A stretch of DNA of 64,000 nucleotides. Origin: an uncultured OCS116 cluster bacterium (GTDB lineage Bacteria > Pseudomonadota > Alphaproteobacteria > Rhizobiales > TMED25). The translations under genes were made by a program, and so were the position numbers. The notes beneath the pieces are model-generated. The model was given only the letters and a program-made list of their open reading frames with translations. It ran no database searches and had not been told where the DNA came from. The first letter of the stretch is position 1. The number at the start of each line of letters is the position of its first letter. The DNA is taken from contig CACPHU010000001.1 in assembly GCA_902633855.1 (NCBI GenBank), positions 124,001-188,000 on the forward strand, given 5' to 3'. This document shows positions 1 to 9,763 of this stretch, piece by piece.

Positions 1-99
1 ATCATACGGGGATAGGTTAAAAAATAATCTCTCACTGATAAATATTGACGGTCTTTTATCCATTTGGCAGCATCCAAATTGATAACTTCTGGGGAAAAT

Positions 100-384
100 A
101 TGAAGAAATCAGAATTAATTGACCAATTAGCAAAAGAGTATCCTCACTTATATCACAGGGATATCGAAAAAGTGGTCGACGTATTTTATAATTCAATTTC
201 CGAAGCATTAGCTAACGGTCAAAGAGTGGAGTTGAGAGGATTTGGCGCATTCTCAACAAAAGAAAGAGGTCCACGGATAGGTAGAAATCCAAAAAACGGT
301 GAGAGAGTGGCTGTGCCAAGGAAAAAGTCAGTATATTATAAGCCTGGTAAAGAACTCAAGGAACGTATCAATAGTAGCAGTTAA
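100..384 (+). CDS. ihfB: Integration host factor subunit beta
   Basis: Small DNA-bending protein that pairs with IHF alpha and acts in the nucleoid, in transcription and in recombination. The 94-residue product has the HU/IHF fold: N-terminal helices beginning MKKSELIDQLA, then the beta-arm with RGFGAFSTKERGPRIGRNP, which carries the conserved proline-containing DNA-intercalating arm, and a C-terminal KPGKELKERI helix. An in-frame TTG at 64 would add 12 residues, but the ATG at 100 is preceded by a GGGGAAA ribosome site and gives the usual family length. It is the first gene of a + strand run leading into pyrF and the trp genes, an order common in Alphaproteobacteria, where rpsA usually lies upstream (outside this window). 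Confidence 0.95.
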   Translation: MKKSELIDQLAKEYPHLYHRDIEKVVDVFYNSISEALANGQRVELRGFGAFSTKERGPRIGRNPKNGERVAVPRKKSVYYKPGKELKERINSSS

Positions 385-410
385 TAATCCAATCAATGAG
401 GGGTGGTAAT

Positions 411-1127
411 TTGAGTTTTAAAAATAAAAATGCCCTTTTCTGCGCTCTTGATATGAAAAGTATAGACCAAGCTTTATCTTTCACAAACATTATAAAAGAT
501 TACATAGACGGCATAAAGATTGGAATGGAAGCCTTTTATTCAATGGGTATTGATGGTTACTTAAGATTACAAGATTTAAACATACCAATATTTCTAGATT
601 TAAAATTACATGATATACCCAATACAGTAAGCTCAGCAATAAAATCCCTAATCCCACTTAATCCGTATATGATTAATGTTCACATATCTGGGGGCGCTGT
701 GATGCTTAGAGAAGCAGTTAGTGCAATTCATGAAAGTAAAGATAACAGGCCAAAAATTGTTGGGGTAACAATATTGACTAGCATGAATGAGTCTAGTTTT
801 GAAGAACAAGGCTTAAAGCTTAATATTCAAGATCAGGTAATCAATCTTGCAACTTTAGCAGCTGATTGTGGACTTGATGGTGTTGTTTGTAGCCCGCATG
901 AGGCAGGTAGGGTAAAAAGTAAATGCGGAAGTGATTTTTTAACAGTTGTGCCGGGTATTAGACTAGAAAAAACACAATCTGATGATCAAAAAAGAACTCT
1001 TACACCATATGAAGCTGTTCGGAATGGTGCAGACATTCTAGTAGTTGGAAGACCTCTAACAAAAGCGAGTGATCCCATGGGAGTTGCCAAAATAATTAGA
1101 AAGAATATCGACGATTATGAGAGTTAA
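411..1127 (+). CDS. pyrF: Orotidine 5'-phosphate decarboxylase
   Basis: Catalyses the last step of UMP synthesis, OMP to UMP plus CO2, in the cytosol. The TIM-barrel signature DLKLHDIPNT (around residue 60) holds the catalytic Lys/Asp set, and the phosphate-binding end VPGIR ... ADILVVGRPLT is present. I prefer the TTG at 411 (product starts LSFKNKNALF, 238 aa) because AGGGG lies about 8 bases upstream; an ATG at 396 would add five residues and sit on top of that site. The 3' end overlaps trpF by 11 bases, so the two are probably translationally coupled. Confidence 0.94.
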   Translation: MSFKNKNALFCALDMKSIDQALSFTNIIKDYIDGIKIGMEAFYSMGIDGYLRLQDLNIPIFLDLKLHDIPNTVSSAIKSLIPLNPYMINVHISGGAVMLREAVSAIHESKDNRPKIVGVTILTSMNESSFEEQGLKLNIQDQVINLATLAADCGLDGVVCSPHEAGRVKSKCGSDFLTVVPGIRLEKTQSDDQKRTLTPYEAVRNGADILVVGRPLTKASDPMGVAKIIRKNIDDYES

Positions 1128-1770
1128 AATAAAGATATGTGGGGTTAGCGAAGAAGATAATATCAAGTGTTGCATCGATAATTCAATAGATATGATTGGA
1201 TTTGTGTTCTATGAAAGTAGTCCACGTAACATTTCAATTTTAAAAGCTAAAAATTTATATCGAGAGTTTGGTCGTGAAATTGATATAGTGGGGCTTGTTG
1301 TTGATCCGGAGGAAAGCCTAATAGAGACACTAATAAATGAAATTGGGATAAACATAATACAATTCCATGGTAATGAAAATTTAAGTAAATTACTGACTTT
1401 AAAATCCAAATATAATATACAAATTATTAAGGCTATAAATATACATGAGGGCACTGATAAAGCTCAATTGATTGAACTTCAAAATAATATGGATTATTTA
1501 TTATTTGATGCTCCTCCACCAGAAAACTCCGTTAGGCCTGGTGGTAACGGTAAACATTTTGATTGGAATTTAATAAAAAACTTAGAAATGAATTCTAATT
1601 GGATACTATCAGGCGGGCTAAGTCCTGAAAATATTGGTGATGCTATTAAAATCACAGGTGCAAATTTTGTTGATGTTTCATCGGGAGTTGAGAATAATGT
1701 TGGCATCAAAGATAATGATTTGATAACAAAATTTATTTATAATGCAAGAAATTACATGGAGAAAAATTGA
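1117..1770 (+). CDS. trpF: Phosphoribosylanthranilate isomerase
   Basis: Performs the Amadori rearrangement of phosphoribosylanthranilate to CdRP in tryptophan synthesis. The 217-residue product has the family hallmarks: KICG at the N-terminus with the catalytic Cys, IQFHGNE near the middle, LLFDAP with the catalytic Asp, and ILSGGLSPENI plus VDVSSGVE phosphate-binding loops. Its start lies inside the end of pyrF and trpB begins 3 bases after its stop, so it is mid-operon. Length is normal for the family. Confidence 0.94.
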   Translation: MRVKIKICGVSEEDNIKCCIDNSIDMIGFVFYESSPRNISILKAKNLYREFGREIDIVGLVVDPEESLIETLINEIGINIIQFHGNENLSKLLTLKSKYNIQIIKAINIHEGTDKAQLIELQNNMDYLLFDAPPPENSVRPGGNGKHFDWNLIKNLEMNSNWILSGGLSPENIGDAIKITGANFVDVSSGVENNVGIKDNDLITKFIYNARNYMEKN

Positions 1771-1773
1771 GAG

Positions 1774-2985
1774 ATGGATAAGTTAAACTCTTATAAGCTC
1801 GGACCTGATCAAAATGGAAGGTTTGGAATATTTGGTGGAAGATTTGTTGCTGAGACATTGATGCCTCTTATATTGGACTTAGAAAAATCATATCTGCAAG
1901 CAAAGAAAGATGATAGCTTTCAATCTGAGCTGGCTTATTTGAATAAATATTATACAGGAAGACCAAGCCCGCTCTATTTTGCAGAAAGATTAACAGATTA
2001 TCTCAATACTGCAAAAATTTATTTTAAAAGGGACGAGCTTAATCATACAGGCAGCCATAAAATCAATAATTGTCTAGGTCAAATATTATTGGCAAAGAGG
2101 ATGAGAAAAACGAGAATAATTGCAGAGACAGGGGCTGGACAACACGGTGTTGCTGTTGCTACAGTCTCTGCAAGATTTGGACTTCCATGCGTGATTTATA
2201 TGGGCGCAAAAGATATTGAGAGACAAAAGCCTAATGTCTTTAGAATGAAGCTGCTTGGAGCTGAGGTTGTTCCTGTGAGATCTGGCAATGCTACATTAAA
2301 AGATGCGATGAATGAAGCACTGAGAGATTGGGTAGCAAACGTAAATGATACATTCTATATAATTGGAACTGTTGCAGGGCCTCACCCTTATCCTGAAATG
2401 GTTCGCGATTTTCAGTCAATAATTGGCAAAGAAACAAAAGAACAAATTCTTGACCAGGAGGGACGTCTTCCGGATCAACTGATTGCATGTATTGGTGGAG
2501 GATCAAATGCAATGGGCCTATTTTATCCCTTTTTAGATGATATAAGTGTTAAGATTACAGGAATTGAGGCCGGTGGGATGGGGCTTCAAGGAGAAAAGCA
2601 TTGTGCCAGCCTAACAGCGGGCAGACCCGGTGTTCTCCATGGAAATAGAACATATCTTCTTCAGGATGATGAAGGGCAAATAATTGAAGGTCATTCAATT
2701 TCTGCGGGTCTCGATTACCCGGGGATTGGACCAGAGCATGCTTGGCTTAAAGAGTCAGGAAGAGTTGAATATTTTGCAATTACAGATAGTGAGGCAGTCG
2801 AAGCCTTTAAAATCTGCACAAAAACAGAGGGTATAATACCAGCATTAGAACCATCTCATGCAATCGCTCATTTAATAAATATAGCGCCGAGTTTATCAAA
2901 GAATGATCTTGTGGTTATGAATTTGTGTGGAAGAGGTGATAAAGATATTTTTACCATTGCAGAACACTTGAATATGGAGATATGA
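1774..2985 (+). CDS. trpB: Tryptophan synthase beta chain
   Basis: PLP enzyme joining indole and serine to make tryptophan, forming the alpha2-beta2 complex with TrpA. The 403-residue sequence contains the lysine motif HTGSHKINN (around residue 93; the Lys binds PLP), [11 protein letters not shown], the phosphate-binding glycine loop [10 protein letters not shown], and NLCGRGDKD at the C-terminus. It starts with ATG after a GAG-rich leader and is followed 3 bases later by trpA. Full length; nothing unusual. Confidence 0.97.
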   Translation: MDKLNSYKLGPDQNGRFGIFGGRFVAETLMPLILDLEKSYLQAKKDDSFQSELAYLNKYYTGRPSPLYFAERLTDYLNTAKIYFKRDELNHTGSHKINNCLGQILLAKRMRKTRIIAETGAGQHGVAVATVSARFGLPCVIYMGAKDIERQKPNVFRMKLLGAEVVPVRSGNATLKDAMNEALRDWVANVNDTFYIIGTVAGPHPYPEMVRDFQSIIGKETKEQILDQEGRLPDQLIACIGGGSNAMGLFYPFLDDISVKITGIEAGGMGLQGEKHCASLTAGRPGVLHGNRTYLLQDDEGQIIEGHSISAGLDYPGIGPEHAWLKESGRVEYFAITDSEAVEAFKICTKTEGIIPALEPSHAIAHLINIAPSLSKNDLVVMNLCGRGDKDIFTIAEHLNMEI

Positions 2986-2988
2986 GAC

Positions 2989-3786
2989 TTGACAGTGCGC
3001 ATCGATAATTGTTTTGAAACACTAAAATTAACCAATAAAAAGGCCTTAATAACTTTCTTAACTGCGGGTGATCCAAATTATGATTTATCACTGGAACTAA
3101 TAAAGTCATTACCAGAAGCTGGTGCAGATATAATTGAAATTGGGATGCCGTTCAGTGACCCAATGGCTGATGGACCGGCGATACAAGCATCTTCACTCAG
3201 GGCAATAAATTCAGGTCATAAAATGGAAAAGACCTTTGAAATGATTGAAAGTTTTCGGAAAGATAATTCTCGCACCCCAATAATTCTAATGGGATATTTC
3301 AATCCCATATACAATTATGGGGTTGACTCTTTTATTGAGAAGATTATTGATATCGAAGTTGATGGTGTCATAGTTGTTGATTTACCTCCAGAAGAGGATA
3401 ATGAGCTTTGTAACGCGCTAGAAAGTGCTGACCTTTCATTTATAAGATTAGTTACTCCCACAACCGACGCAGATAGACTCAATAAAATTCTTCAAAAAAC
3501 CTCAGGATTTTTATATTATGTATCAATAGCTGGGATAACGGGCTCAAAGAGACCAGAAATAAATGAAGTTGAGAACGCTGTCCAAGAAATTAAAACAAAA
3601 ACAAATATCCCGATAGGTGTGGGTTTTGGAATAAGAACAAAAGAGGATATTGAGAGAGTCGGAAGTTTTGCCGACGGGGTGATCGTAGGTTCAGTATTAG
3701 TTGATATAATAAAAAATAATGAGCACGAGTCTTCTGTAAAAGATAAAATAATGAAAAAAGTTAGAGAATTTGCAAGTGCAGTATGA
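2989..3786 (+). CDS. trpA: Tryptophan synthase alpha chain
   Basis: Cleaves indole-3-glycerol phosphate to indole, which is channelled to TrpB. The 265-residue TIM barrel shows the catalytic Glu in ADIIEIGMPFSDPMADGP, the catalytic Asp region VDGVIVVDLPPEE, and the phosphate loop GVGFGI. The start is a TTG at 2989, supported by GGAG about 9 bases upstream; a nearby in-frame GTG at 2995 is possible but has no better ribosome site. Part of the pyrF-trpFBA-accD-folC operon. Confidence 0.95.
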   Translation: MTVRIDNCFETLKLTNKKALITFLTAGDPNYDLSLELIKSLPEAGADIIEIGMPFSDPMADGPAIQASSLRAINSGHKMEKTFEMIESFRKDNSRTPIILMGYFNPIYNYGVDSFIEKIIDIEVDGVIVVDLPPEEDNELCNALESADLSFIRLVTPTTDADRLNKILQKTSGFLYYVSIAGITGSKRPEINEVENAVQEIKTKTNIPIGVGFGIRTKEDIERVGSFADGVIVGSVLVDIIKNNEHESSVKDKIMKKVREFASAV

Positions 3787-3806
3787 TTTTAAATCAGGAA
3801 TGATAA

Positions 3807-4652
3807 ATGAGTTGGATTAATAATATAGTCACACCTAAAATAAAGGAGATCTTAACCAAAAAAGATGTACCAGACAATCTATGGATAAAATGCCCAGAAA
3901 GCGGACAAATGGTATTTCACAAGGATCTGGAGGCAAATCAATGGGTTATTCCTGGTTCAAATTATCATATGAAAATACCAGCAAAAAAAAGACTGCAGCT
4001 ACTCTATGATGACGAATACACAGTGATTGATGTAGAAGGGAGTGTTTCAGACCCACTGAAATTCAAAGATGAGAAAAAGTACATTGATAGACTTAAAGAT
4101 GCTAGAAAGAAAACTGGTACCGACGATGCTGTTGTGATCTCTCAGGGTAATCTTGGCAGTATTCCAGTTACGTGCATAGTTCAAGACTTTGCATTTATGG
4201 GTGGATCACTTGGTGTTGCTGCAGGGGAAGCAATAATTAAAGCAATGGATGAGGCGCTTCGTTCATCCTCGCCCGTCATACTATTTTCTGCAGCAGGTGG
4301 CGCGAGAATGCAAGAGGGTATTCTGTCACTCATGCAGATGCCGAGAACGACAATAGCTGTTCAAAAACTTAATGAAGCAAGGATACCATATATCGTTGTT
4401 CTCACCAATCCGACAACTGGAGGTGTAACAGCATCATACGCGATGTTGGGCGATATCCATATAGCTGAACCTGGTGCTTTAATAGGCTTCGCAGGGCCAA
4501 GAGTTATTGAACAAACAATTAAAGAAAAATTACCCGAGGGTTTTCAGAGATCTGAATATCTCTTAGAGCACGGTATGATTGATATGGTCGTGCACAGGCA
4601 TGATCTTAGGAGCAAGCTTATTACTATTTGTAAACACCTTCTCAATAAATAA
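3807..4652 (+). CDS. accD: Acetyl-CoA carboxylase carboxyltransferase subunit beta
   Basis: With AccA it moves the carboxyl group from biotin carrier protein to acetyl-CoA, the committed step of fatty-acid synthesis. The crotonase-type core is clear, with [12 protein letters not shown] (oxyanion/CoA site) and [13 protein letters not shown]. The N-terminal zinc ribbon seen in E. coli AccD is not intact: of its four cysteines only the first remains (KCPESGQ), and the second pair is replaced by IPGSNYH. This loss is also known in other alphaproteobacterial AccD proteins, so it supports the taxonomic placement rather than a defect. The gene lies 20 bases after trpA and 17 before folC. Confidence 0.96.
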   Translation: MSWINNIVTPKIKEILTKKDVPDNLWIKCPESGQMVFHKDLEANQWVIPGSNYHMKIPAKKRLQLLYDDEYTVIDVEGSVSDPLKFKDEKKYIDRLKDARKKTGTDDAVVISQGNLGSIPVTCIVQDFAFMGGSLGVAAGEAIIKAMDEALRSSSPVILFSAAGGARMQEGILSLMQMPRTTIAVQKLNEARIPYIVVLTNPTTGGVTASYAMLGDIHIAEPGALIGFAGPRVIEQTIKEKLPEGFQRSEYLLEHGMIDMVVHRHDLRSKLITICKHLLNK

Positions 4653-4669
4653 TACATCTAGTACACCTT

Positions 4670-5971
4670 ATGTTATTTGAAATAAAATCTTTTCAAGATC
4701 GAATTGCCCATTTATATCCAAAAGTAATGGATTTATCACTGGGAAGAATTGAAAATCTTCTCAAAAAATTAGGTAACCCACAAGATAGTATAGAGAGAAT
4801 TATTCATATAGCTGGAACAAATGGAAAAGGCTCAACACTCACATATATTTCAAGTATTCTTACTGCATCTGGCTTCTCTGTTGACTCATACACATCGCCA
4901 CATTTAGTTCATTTTAATGAGAGAATTAAGATTGGAAAAAAAGGGTATCAGGAGGATATAAATGACTCTGCCCTGGAGGAGATACTTTTGGAGTGCGAGC
5001 AAGTAAATGATGGTGAACCAATAACAATTTTTGAATTAATCACAGCAGCGGCATTCCTAAAATTTTCAAAAACAAAATCTGATTTTCTCATACTTGAAAC
5101 AGGCTTAGGTGGTAGGCTGGATGCAACGAATGTTATCCAAAATCCACTTGTATCCGTGATTACACCAATTGGAATTGATCATCAGCAATTTCTTGGGAAC
5201 TCTGTTAAAGAGATTGCATTAGAGAAAGCTGGCATAATAAAAGATAAATGTAAAACTGTATTATCATATCAGGATAAAAATATAATTCCTATATTTCAAG
5301 ATATAATTAATTCTAGAAATAACATCTCTAAAATTTGGAACAAAGATTATTTTGTTATAGATAATGGGGAAGATTTTACGTATTCCGATCAAAAATATCA
5401 GATGTCACTCCCACTACCAAATTTATACGGCAGGCACCAGATTATGAACGCTGGAACAGCAATCGCAACAATTGCAGCGATTGATGATATTTCCATTACG
5501 AGGGAGGCCTTTGTTAGGGGAATAGAAAATGCTGAATGGCCAGCAAGATTAGATCTTCTGGAAGCTGGTCCTTTGCACGGGCATGTAGATAATGATACTG
5601 AAATATGGATAGATGGAGGACACAATAGTCATGCTGCAATCGCAATAGCTGATGCAATGAGAGCATTAGATAAAAAAAGGTTAATCTTAATTATTGGTAT
5701 GTTAAACACAAAGAATTGTCGTGAATTTCTTGAGCCTTTTAAAAATATCACAGATACTGTGATAGCAATTAAGATTCCAGATAATACTAACTCACATAAA
5801 CCAGAAAAAATAGTCCATGACGCTGAATCACTCGGTATTTCTGCAATAGCAGAAATAGACCTTCACAGTGCACTTGCATATACACGTAAATATCTTGATG
5901 ACTCTAAGAGGATACTCATATGTGGATCTTTGTACCTTGCTGGTTATGCAATGAAAATACACAGGGGATAG
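4670..5971 (+). CDS. folC: Bifunctional dihydrofolate synthase / folylpolyglutamate synthase
   Basis: Adds glutamate to dihydropteroate and to folates, using ATP, in the cytosol. The 433-residue Mur-ligase-type protein has the P-loop IAGTNGKGSTL (around residue 46), the YTSPHLVHFNERI motif, the LETGLGGRLDATN motif and a C-terminal Rossmann-like domain containing WIDGGHN. It ends the + strand operon and is convergent with trxA 9 bases away; no clear hairpin terminator is visible in that tiny gap. Confidence 0.95.
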   Translation: MLFEIKSFQDRIAHLYPKVMDLSLGRIENLLKKLGNPQDSIERIIHIAGTNGKGSTLTYISSILTASGFSVDSYTSPHLVHFNERIKIGKKGYQEDINDSALEEILLECEQVNDGEPITIFELITAAAFLKFSKTKSDFLILETGLGGRLDATNVIQNPLVSVITPIGIDHQQFLGNSVKEIALEKAGIIKDKCKTVLSYQDKNIIPIFQDIINSRNNISKIWNKDYFVIDNGEDFTYSDQKYQMSLPLPNLYGRHQIMNAGTAIATIAAIDDISITREAFVRGIENAEWPARLDLLEAGPLHGHVDNDTEIWIDGGHNSHAAIAIADAMRALDKKRLILIIGMLNTKNCREFLEPFKNITDTVIAIKIPDNTNSHKPEKIVHDAESLGISAIAEIDLHSALAYTRKYLDDSKRILICGSLYLAGYAMKIHRG

Positions 5972-5980
5972 GGGTTATTA

Positions 5981-6301
5981 TCAAATGTTTTCGTCAATCC
6001 ACTCAAGCAAGGTAAGTTTTGGGAAAGCTCCAACTTTTGTTGATACTAGCTCTGCATTTTTAAATAGTAATAGAGTTGGTATTCCTCTAACCCCATAGTT
6101 TGTAGGCGTAATGGGATTTTCATCAATATTAACTTTCACAACTGATAATTTACCCTCATAGTCAGATGATATTTCCTCGAGTATCGGGCCAATTTGTTTA
6201 CAAGGACCGCACCATTCGGCCCAGAAATCAACAAGTACTGGAACTGATGAGGTATCGATCTCTGATTGAAAGTTATCGTCAGTAAGTTGTTTTGTTGCCA
6301 T
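5981..6301 (-). CDS. trxA: Thioredoxin
   Basis: Small thiol-disulfide reductant of the cytosol. The 106-residue sequence has the thioredoxin fold with [13 protein letters not shown] (active-site Cys pair around residues 33-36) and the cis-proline motif [20 protein letters not shown] ribosome site precedes the ATG. It is the last gene of a leftward run; in many Alphaproteobacteria the genes upstream of it are addA and addB, but here exonuclease I occupies that position. Confidence 0.96.
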   Translation of the reverse strand: MATKQLTDDNFQSEIDTSSVPVLVDFWAEWCGPCKQIGPILEEISSDYEGKLSVVKVNIDENPITPTNYGVRGIPTLLLFKNAELVSTKVGAFPKLTLLEWIDENI

Positions 6302-6337
6302 CTAATTACCTCTTTTTTAAAAAAGTAACACGTTAAT

Positions 6338-7798
6338 TTAAGAAGTCAATAATCTACTTTCAAATTGCTTGAATATTTCCTCAAGATTATCATTGTAATC
6401 ATCAAGGAACTCAAGCTTGTCATTATCCTCATTATATTTCTCTCTTAGATCATCAACAGCAGCAAATGCTTCCGGTATGGTGAGCCATTTCTCAGTATTA
6501 CTGCTAGTTAGTCTTTTAGATATATCCTGATCTATTGATCTACGGTCTTGTTCATCCAACAGGGATGGGTCATATTCATAAATTATTTTTTTTGCGAAAT
6601 ATTTGTATCCTTCTTGTTCAAATTCTTCTGAGATAATAGGTTTTTGGTTCCAGTCAGCTGCATGGAATTTTTCCATTAACATCTTATCCTTATTTGAAGC
6701 AAATCCCAAAGAATATAGGCACTCTTCCCAGAAAGGATCTAGTTGCGATATTTGTTGTTCGAAATCGTTGCTCTCGTTTTGGTGCCAGTCTAAGATTTTC
6801 ATCTTAAAATCATTGCTATTTTTTATGATACTAGCCCTTTGATAAAGTTCTTCCATTCCAATAGCTTCATATTGCGGGAAGCTCACGGCATATTCTTTAT
6901 CCATGAATATTGGATGTCTGTTAAATCTTCGCGTTCTTAAAAATTTTGTTTTGCTATCACTATTTATATGCTTCAGTTCTGTTATATTGAGATCTAAAAG
7001 TTCTTGGGGATCTCTTTTTAAATCAAAAAAAAGATTTATTTCTGCGTTATTTTTATTGGAGTAGGATCCAATGTGCGTTGTTGCATAAGTATAGACTTTT
7101 CCATAGTAAGCCTCATGGTGGCATAGTATATCTCGATCTTGGATATAATTTGTAACATCATTTTTCGAGGCAGTTTCAAGTGATTTCGACCAAAAGTCTG
7201 GAGTTTTCTGTTTTATTATTTTGCATAAATCGATTGTTGTTTCAACATCCGCCATAGCATCATGTGCATTTGAATGATCAATATTATTCGCCTCAGCTAG
7301 ATTTTCTAGAGAAAATTGCTTTTTAACATCAAGTGTCTTGATACAAGATGGATTAAACACAGAGGATGCGCGTACTATATTGAGCGCATCGGCTCTTTTA
7401 TTACCATTAATTTGGGTAAAATATGGATTATGTAGATTTTGAAATAAAGAATTTCTTAAAAATTCCTCATCAAAATCTATTGAGTTAAAGCCAATATATA
7501 TTGCACTACCCCATTCTCTAAATTTATCTAGCATGTCACAGATAAGTCTGTAGCTGGAAATATTATTTGTATTTCGGATTGTTGTCATTGACAAATTGTT
7601 AACCAGTAATGCCGATGGGTTTGGTATCAGTGTTTTATTTAAGTTACATTTAATTTCAAAACGATCCTTCTCGACCAAGTTTTGGTCGCAAAGAATTGCT
7701 CCTACTTGAAGTATCTGATCCCACTGACCATTTCGGGTTTTTTTATGATTTTCTCCCCTACCGGATGTTTCTAGGTCATAAAATACTAAATTACTCAT
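6338..7798 (-). CDS. sbcB: Exodeoxyribonuclease I (SbcB family)
   Basis: 3'-to-5' single-strand DNA exonuclease of the DEDD superfamily, active in recombination and mismatch repair. Motifs visible: Exo I FYDLETSG at the very N-terminus (Asp/Glu), IGFNSIDFDEEFLRN (Exo II), and HDAMADVETT (Exo III His/Asp), followed by the large ExoI-specific C-terminal region. Length (486 aa) is close to E. coli ExoI. Two starts are possible: ATG at 7798, chosen because the motif spacing then fits the family, or GTG at 7810, which overlaps the stop of the upstream gene as GTGA and would add four residues. SbcB is less usual in Alphaproteobacteria, and its place next to trxA is where AddAB would be expected. 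Confidence 0.88.
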   Translation of the reverse strand: MSNLVFYDLETSGRGENHKKTRNGQWDQILQVGAILCDQNLVEKDRFEIKCNLNKTLIPNPSALLVNNLSMTTIRNTNNISSYRLICDMLDKFREWGSAIYIGFNSIDFDEEFLRNSLFQNLHNPYFTQINGNKRADALNIVRASSVFNPSCIKTLDVKKQFSLENLAEANNIDHSNAHDAMADVETTIDLCKIIKQKTPDFWSKSLETASKNDVTNYIQDRDILCHHEAYYGKVYTYATTHIGSYSNKNNAEINLFFDLKRDPQELLDLNITELKHINSDSKTKFLRTRRFNRHPIFMDKEYAVSFPQYEAIGMEELYQRASIIKNSNDFKMKILDWHQNESNDFEQQISQLDPFWEECLYSLGFASNKDKMLMEKFHAADWNQKPIISEEFEQEGYKYFAKKIIYEYDPSLLDEQDRRSIDQDISKRLTSSNTEKWLTIPEAFAAVDDLREKYNEDNDKLEFLDDYNDNLEEIFKQFESRLLTS

Positions 7799-7806
7799 CT
7801 TTAATT

Positions 7807-8538
7807 TCACTTAGAAAACTGATTAGCAAGCTTAATTGCTTCCACATTACCCGCATGGAACCAGATGTTCTCAAATACCATGCCGTAACACGTTCTTTTT
7901 TTTATGAGTTTACTCCAAATTTCAACAAGGGAAAATCTTTCAGTATTCACTAATTCTAGAGTTTTTGAATTAAGGACTGAAATACCCATAAATACCATTT
8001 TTTCTGATCGACCACTTTCAATCACAGTGCCATCGTTAGCGATAATATAATCACCACTACCAGAATAACCAACAGCATTTTTTGGTGATGAAAATGCTAA
8101 CAATGCATCCATTTTGTCTGGATTAAATTTTTTTTTTAAATCTTGAAGCAAATTTGAATAATTATTTAATAATATAGCGTCGCAATTGATAATCATAATA
8201 GCTTGAGTAGTATCTGGGTCTATTGCATTCTTTATCCCTCCACCTGTGTCAAGTAACGCAGTCTCATGGGAAATGTGGACATTCGATATTTTTTTCCTTT
8301 CAATATATTCGAAGATTCTTTCATGCTGATAATGTGTGTTGATATATATTTTATTTATATCAATTGTTGTTAATGCATCAAAAATATAATCAATCATTGG
8401 TTTTTGGTTAATTTCGACCAAAGGTTTTGGCATATTTTTTGTGAGAGGCATAAGTCTCCTCCCTAAGCCTGCTGCAAGAATAAAGGCTTCCTCCACTGTT
8501 TTTTTATAATTACTATGTTTATTTATTTTGATATCCAT
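7807..8538 (-). CDS. murU: MurU-like sugar-1-phosphate nucleotidyltransferase
   Basis: Predicted to make UDP-N-acetylmuramate from MurNAc-1-phosphate in peptidoglycan recycling. The 243-residue nucleotidyltransferase shows the signature [13 protein letters not shown] followed by MPKPLVEI (nucleotide binding) and MIINCDAI (metal-binding Asp). The upstream-extended reading frame reaches 8625, but the ATG at 8538 gives the family length and overlaps the BacA gene by 20 bases, as expected for a packed operon. The function rests on context: an AmgK-like kinase domain, the partner of MurU in the known recycling route, is encoded two genes upstream. A different NDP-sugar product cannot be excluded. 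Confidence 0.78.
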   Translation of the reverse strand: MDIKINKHSNYKKTVEEAFILAAGLGRRLMPLTKNMPKPLVEINQKPMIDYIFDALTTIDINKIYINTHYQHERIFEYIERKKISNVHISHETALLDTGGGIKNAIDPDTTQAIMIINCDAILLNNYSNLLQDLKKKFNPDKMDALLAFSSPKNAVGYSGSGDYIIANDGTVIESGRSEKMVFMGISVLNSKTLELVNTERFSLVEIWSKLIKKRTCYGMVFENIWFHAGNVEAIKLANQFSK

Positions 8539-9763
8539 CTTCACTGAATTCAATTTTAGATAAGCTTTTTCCTGATAATGTTGACTCAAATGTCTGCAGT
8601 CTTTTAAAAATTGAAATGAGCTCAATGATGGTTGGCCAAGCGTTTACAATATATTGGAAAGAATTAGATACTTGACCAAATGCTGTGAGTATTTGCTGCA
8701 ATATCCCAAAAGTTATTTTACCAGCAACAATTGTAGGGATAAGTATTAAATATGCAAAAATATTGTCAGCTTGTAAATAGAAGCTTCTTGCAACGTTAAA
8801 ATATAAATAGTGAAAATAAAGGCGAAAATAATTTCTTCTCACGTTACTGAAAAGCTCATTTATTGATTGAGGGGTGGCGCGATCTTCGTAGTCTTCCCCA
8901 TACACTAACTCTTTTCGAAGGGAAGCCTCAACCCTCTGATTTCGGAATTCCAAACCGGGTAGTTTTATTCCCACGATTGCTAAAAATATTGTTCCAAATA
9001 ATGACCAGAATATCGCAGCATTTAATAATGGCGCCGGTATTTCACCCAGTATTGGTAAAACTGTAACATATTCAGACAAAGCAAGGAGGACAGGCAAGAA
9101 TGCAATTAATGTCATTACAGCATCAATTATTGAGACTCCAAGACCCTCCATAATGGCTGCAAACCTCATTGTATCCTCTTGGACACGTTGGGCAGCGCCC
9201 TCTATACTTCTAAGCTTTGGCCACTGATCGGTGTAATAAAAATTCATGGCAGTGCGCCATCTAAAGATATAGTGACTTACAAAAAACCTAGTTAAAACAA
9301 ACACAGCAAGGGAAACGAAAGCAATTTGTGCAAATATAAATAAAAGAATATACAGATCCCCTGAATAAACGGTAATTTCGTTTCCCAAAGCATTTTGGAT
9401 AGCATCGAAGAAAGGCCTTCTCCAATTATTGATTGCAACTGCTACTTGAACCCCGAAGTACGTCGAAAAGATTATCAATGATGATCCCAATATGGACCAA
9501 TTTTGCCATTTATGGGGCGAATATCTAAACCAAAAACCGGCAAATATAATTGTAGCAATGAGATAATATAAATAGAACCATATAAATTTATGAGATATAA
9601 AATACCCAAGACCAATTATTGGTTCAGCATCTTCATCGATATTAAAACCAATGATTTTTGCAATATCAGCTCCTATCCAAAACCAGATTATTGTTGATAA
9701 AATAATCCAAATTACGGCAGACGGAAAAAAAATTTTTGGCATCGGGAAAAAAGATCTAAACAT
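8519..9763 (-). CDS. SbmA/BacA-family peptide transporter
   Basis: Inner-membrane importer of peptides and related compounds; BacA homologues affect very-long-chain lipid A and host association in rhizobia. The 414-residue protein has several membrane segments (about 13-35, 55-80, 90-110, 140-165, 215-240, 250-270) and family motifs [16 protein letters not shown] and [14 protein letters not shown], and it lacks an ABC ATP-binding domain as SbmA does. AAGGAA sits 7 bases before the ATG. It overlaps both flanking genes, so it is embedded in the tsaE-murU operon, an unusual location. Assignment to the BacA rather than YddA/ABCD side rests on length and motifs. Confidence 0.85.
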   Translation of the reverse strand: MFRSFFPMPKIFFPSAVIWIILSTIIWFWIGADIAKIIGFNIDEDAEPIIGLGYFISHKFIWFYLYYLIATIIFAGFWFRYSPHKWQNWSILGSSLIIFSTYFGVQVAVAINNWRRPFFDAIQNALGNEITVYSGDLYILLFIFAQIAFVSLAVFVLTRFFVSHYIFRWRTAMNFYYTDQWPKLRSIEGAAQRVQEDTMRFAAIMEGLGVSIIDAVMTLIAFLPVLLALSEYVTVLPILGEIPAPLLNAAIFWSLFGTIFLAIVGIKLPGLEFRNQRVEASLRKELVYGEDYEDRATPQSINELFSNVRRNYFRLYFHYLYFNVARSFYLQADNIFAYLILIPTIVAGKITFGILQQILTAFGQVSNSFQYIVNAWPTIIELISIFKRLQTFESTLSGKSLSKIEFSEDGYQNK

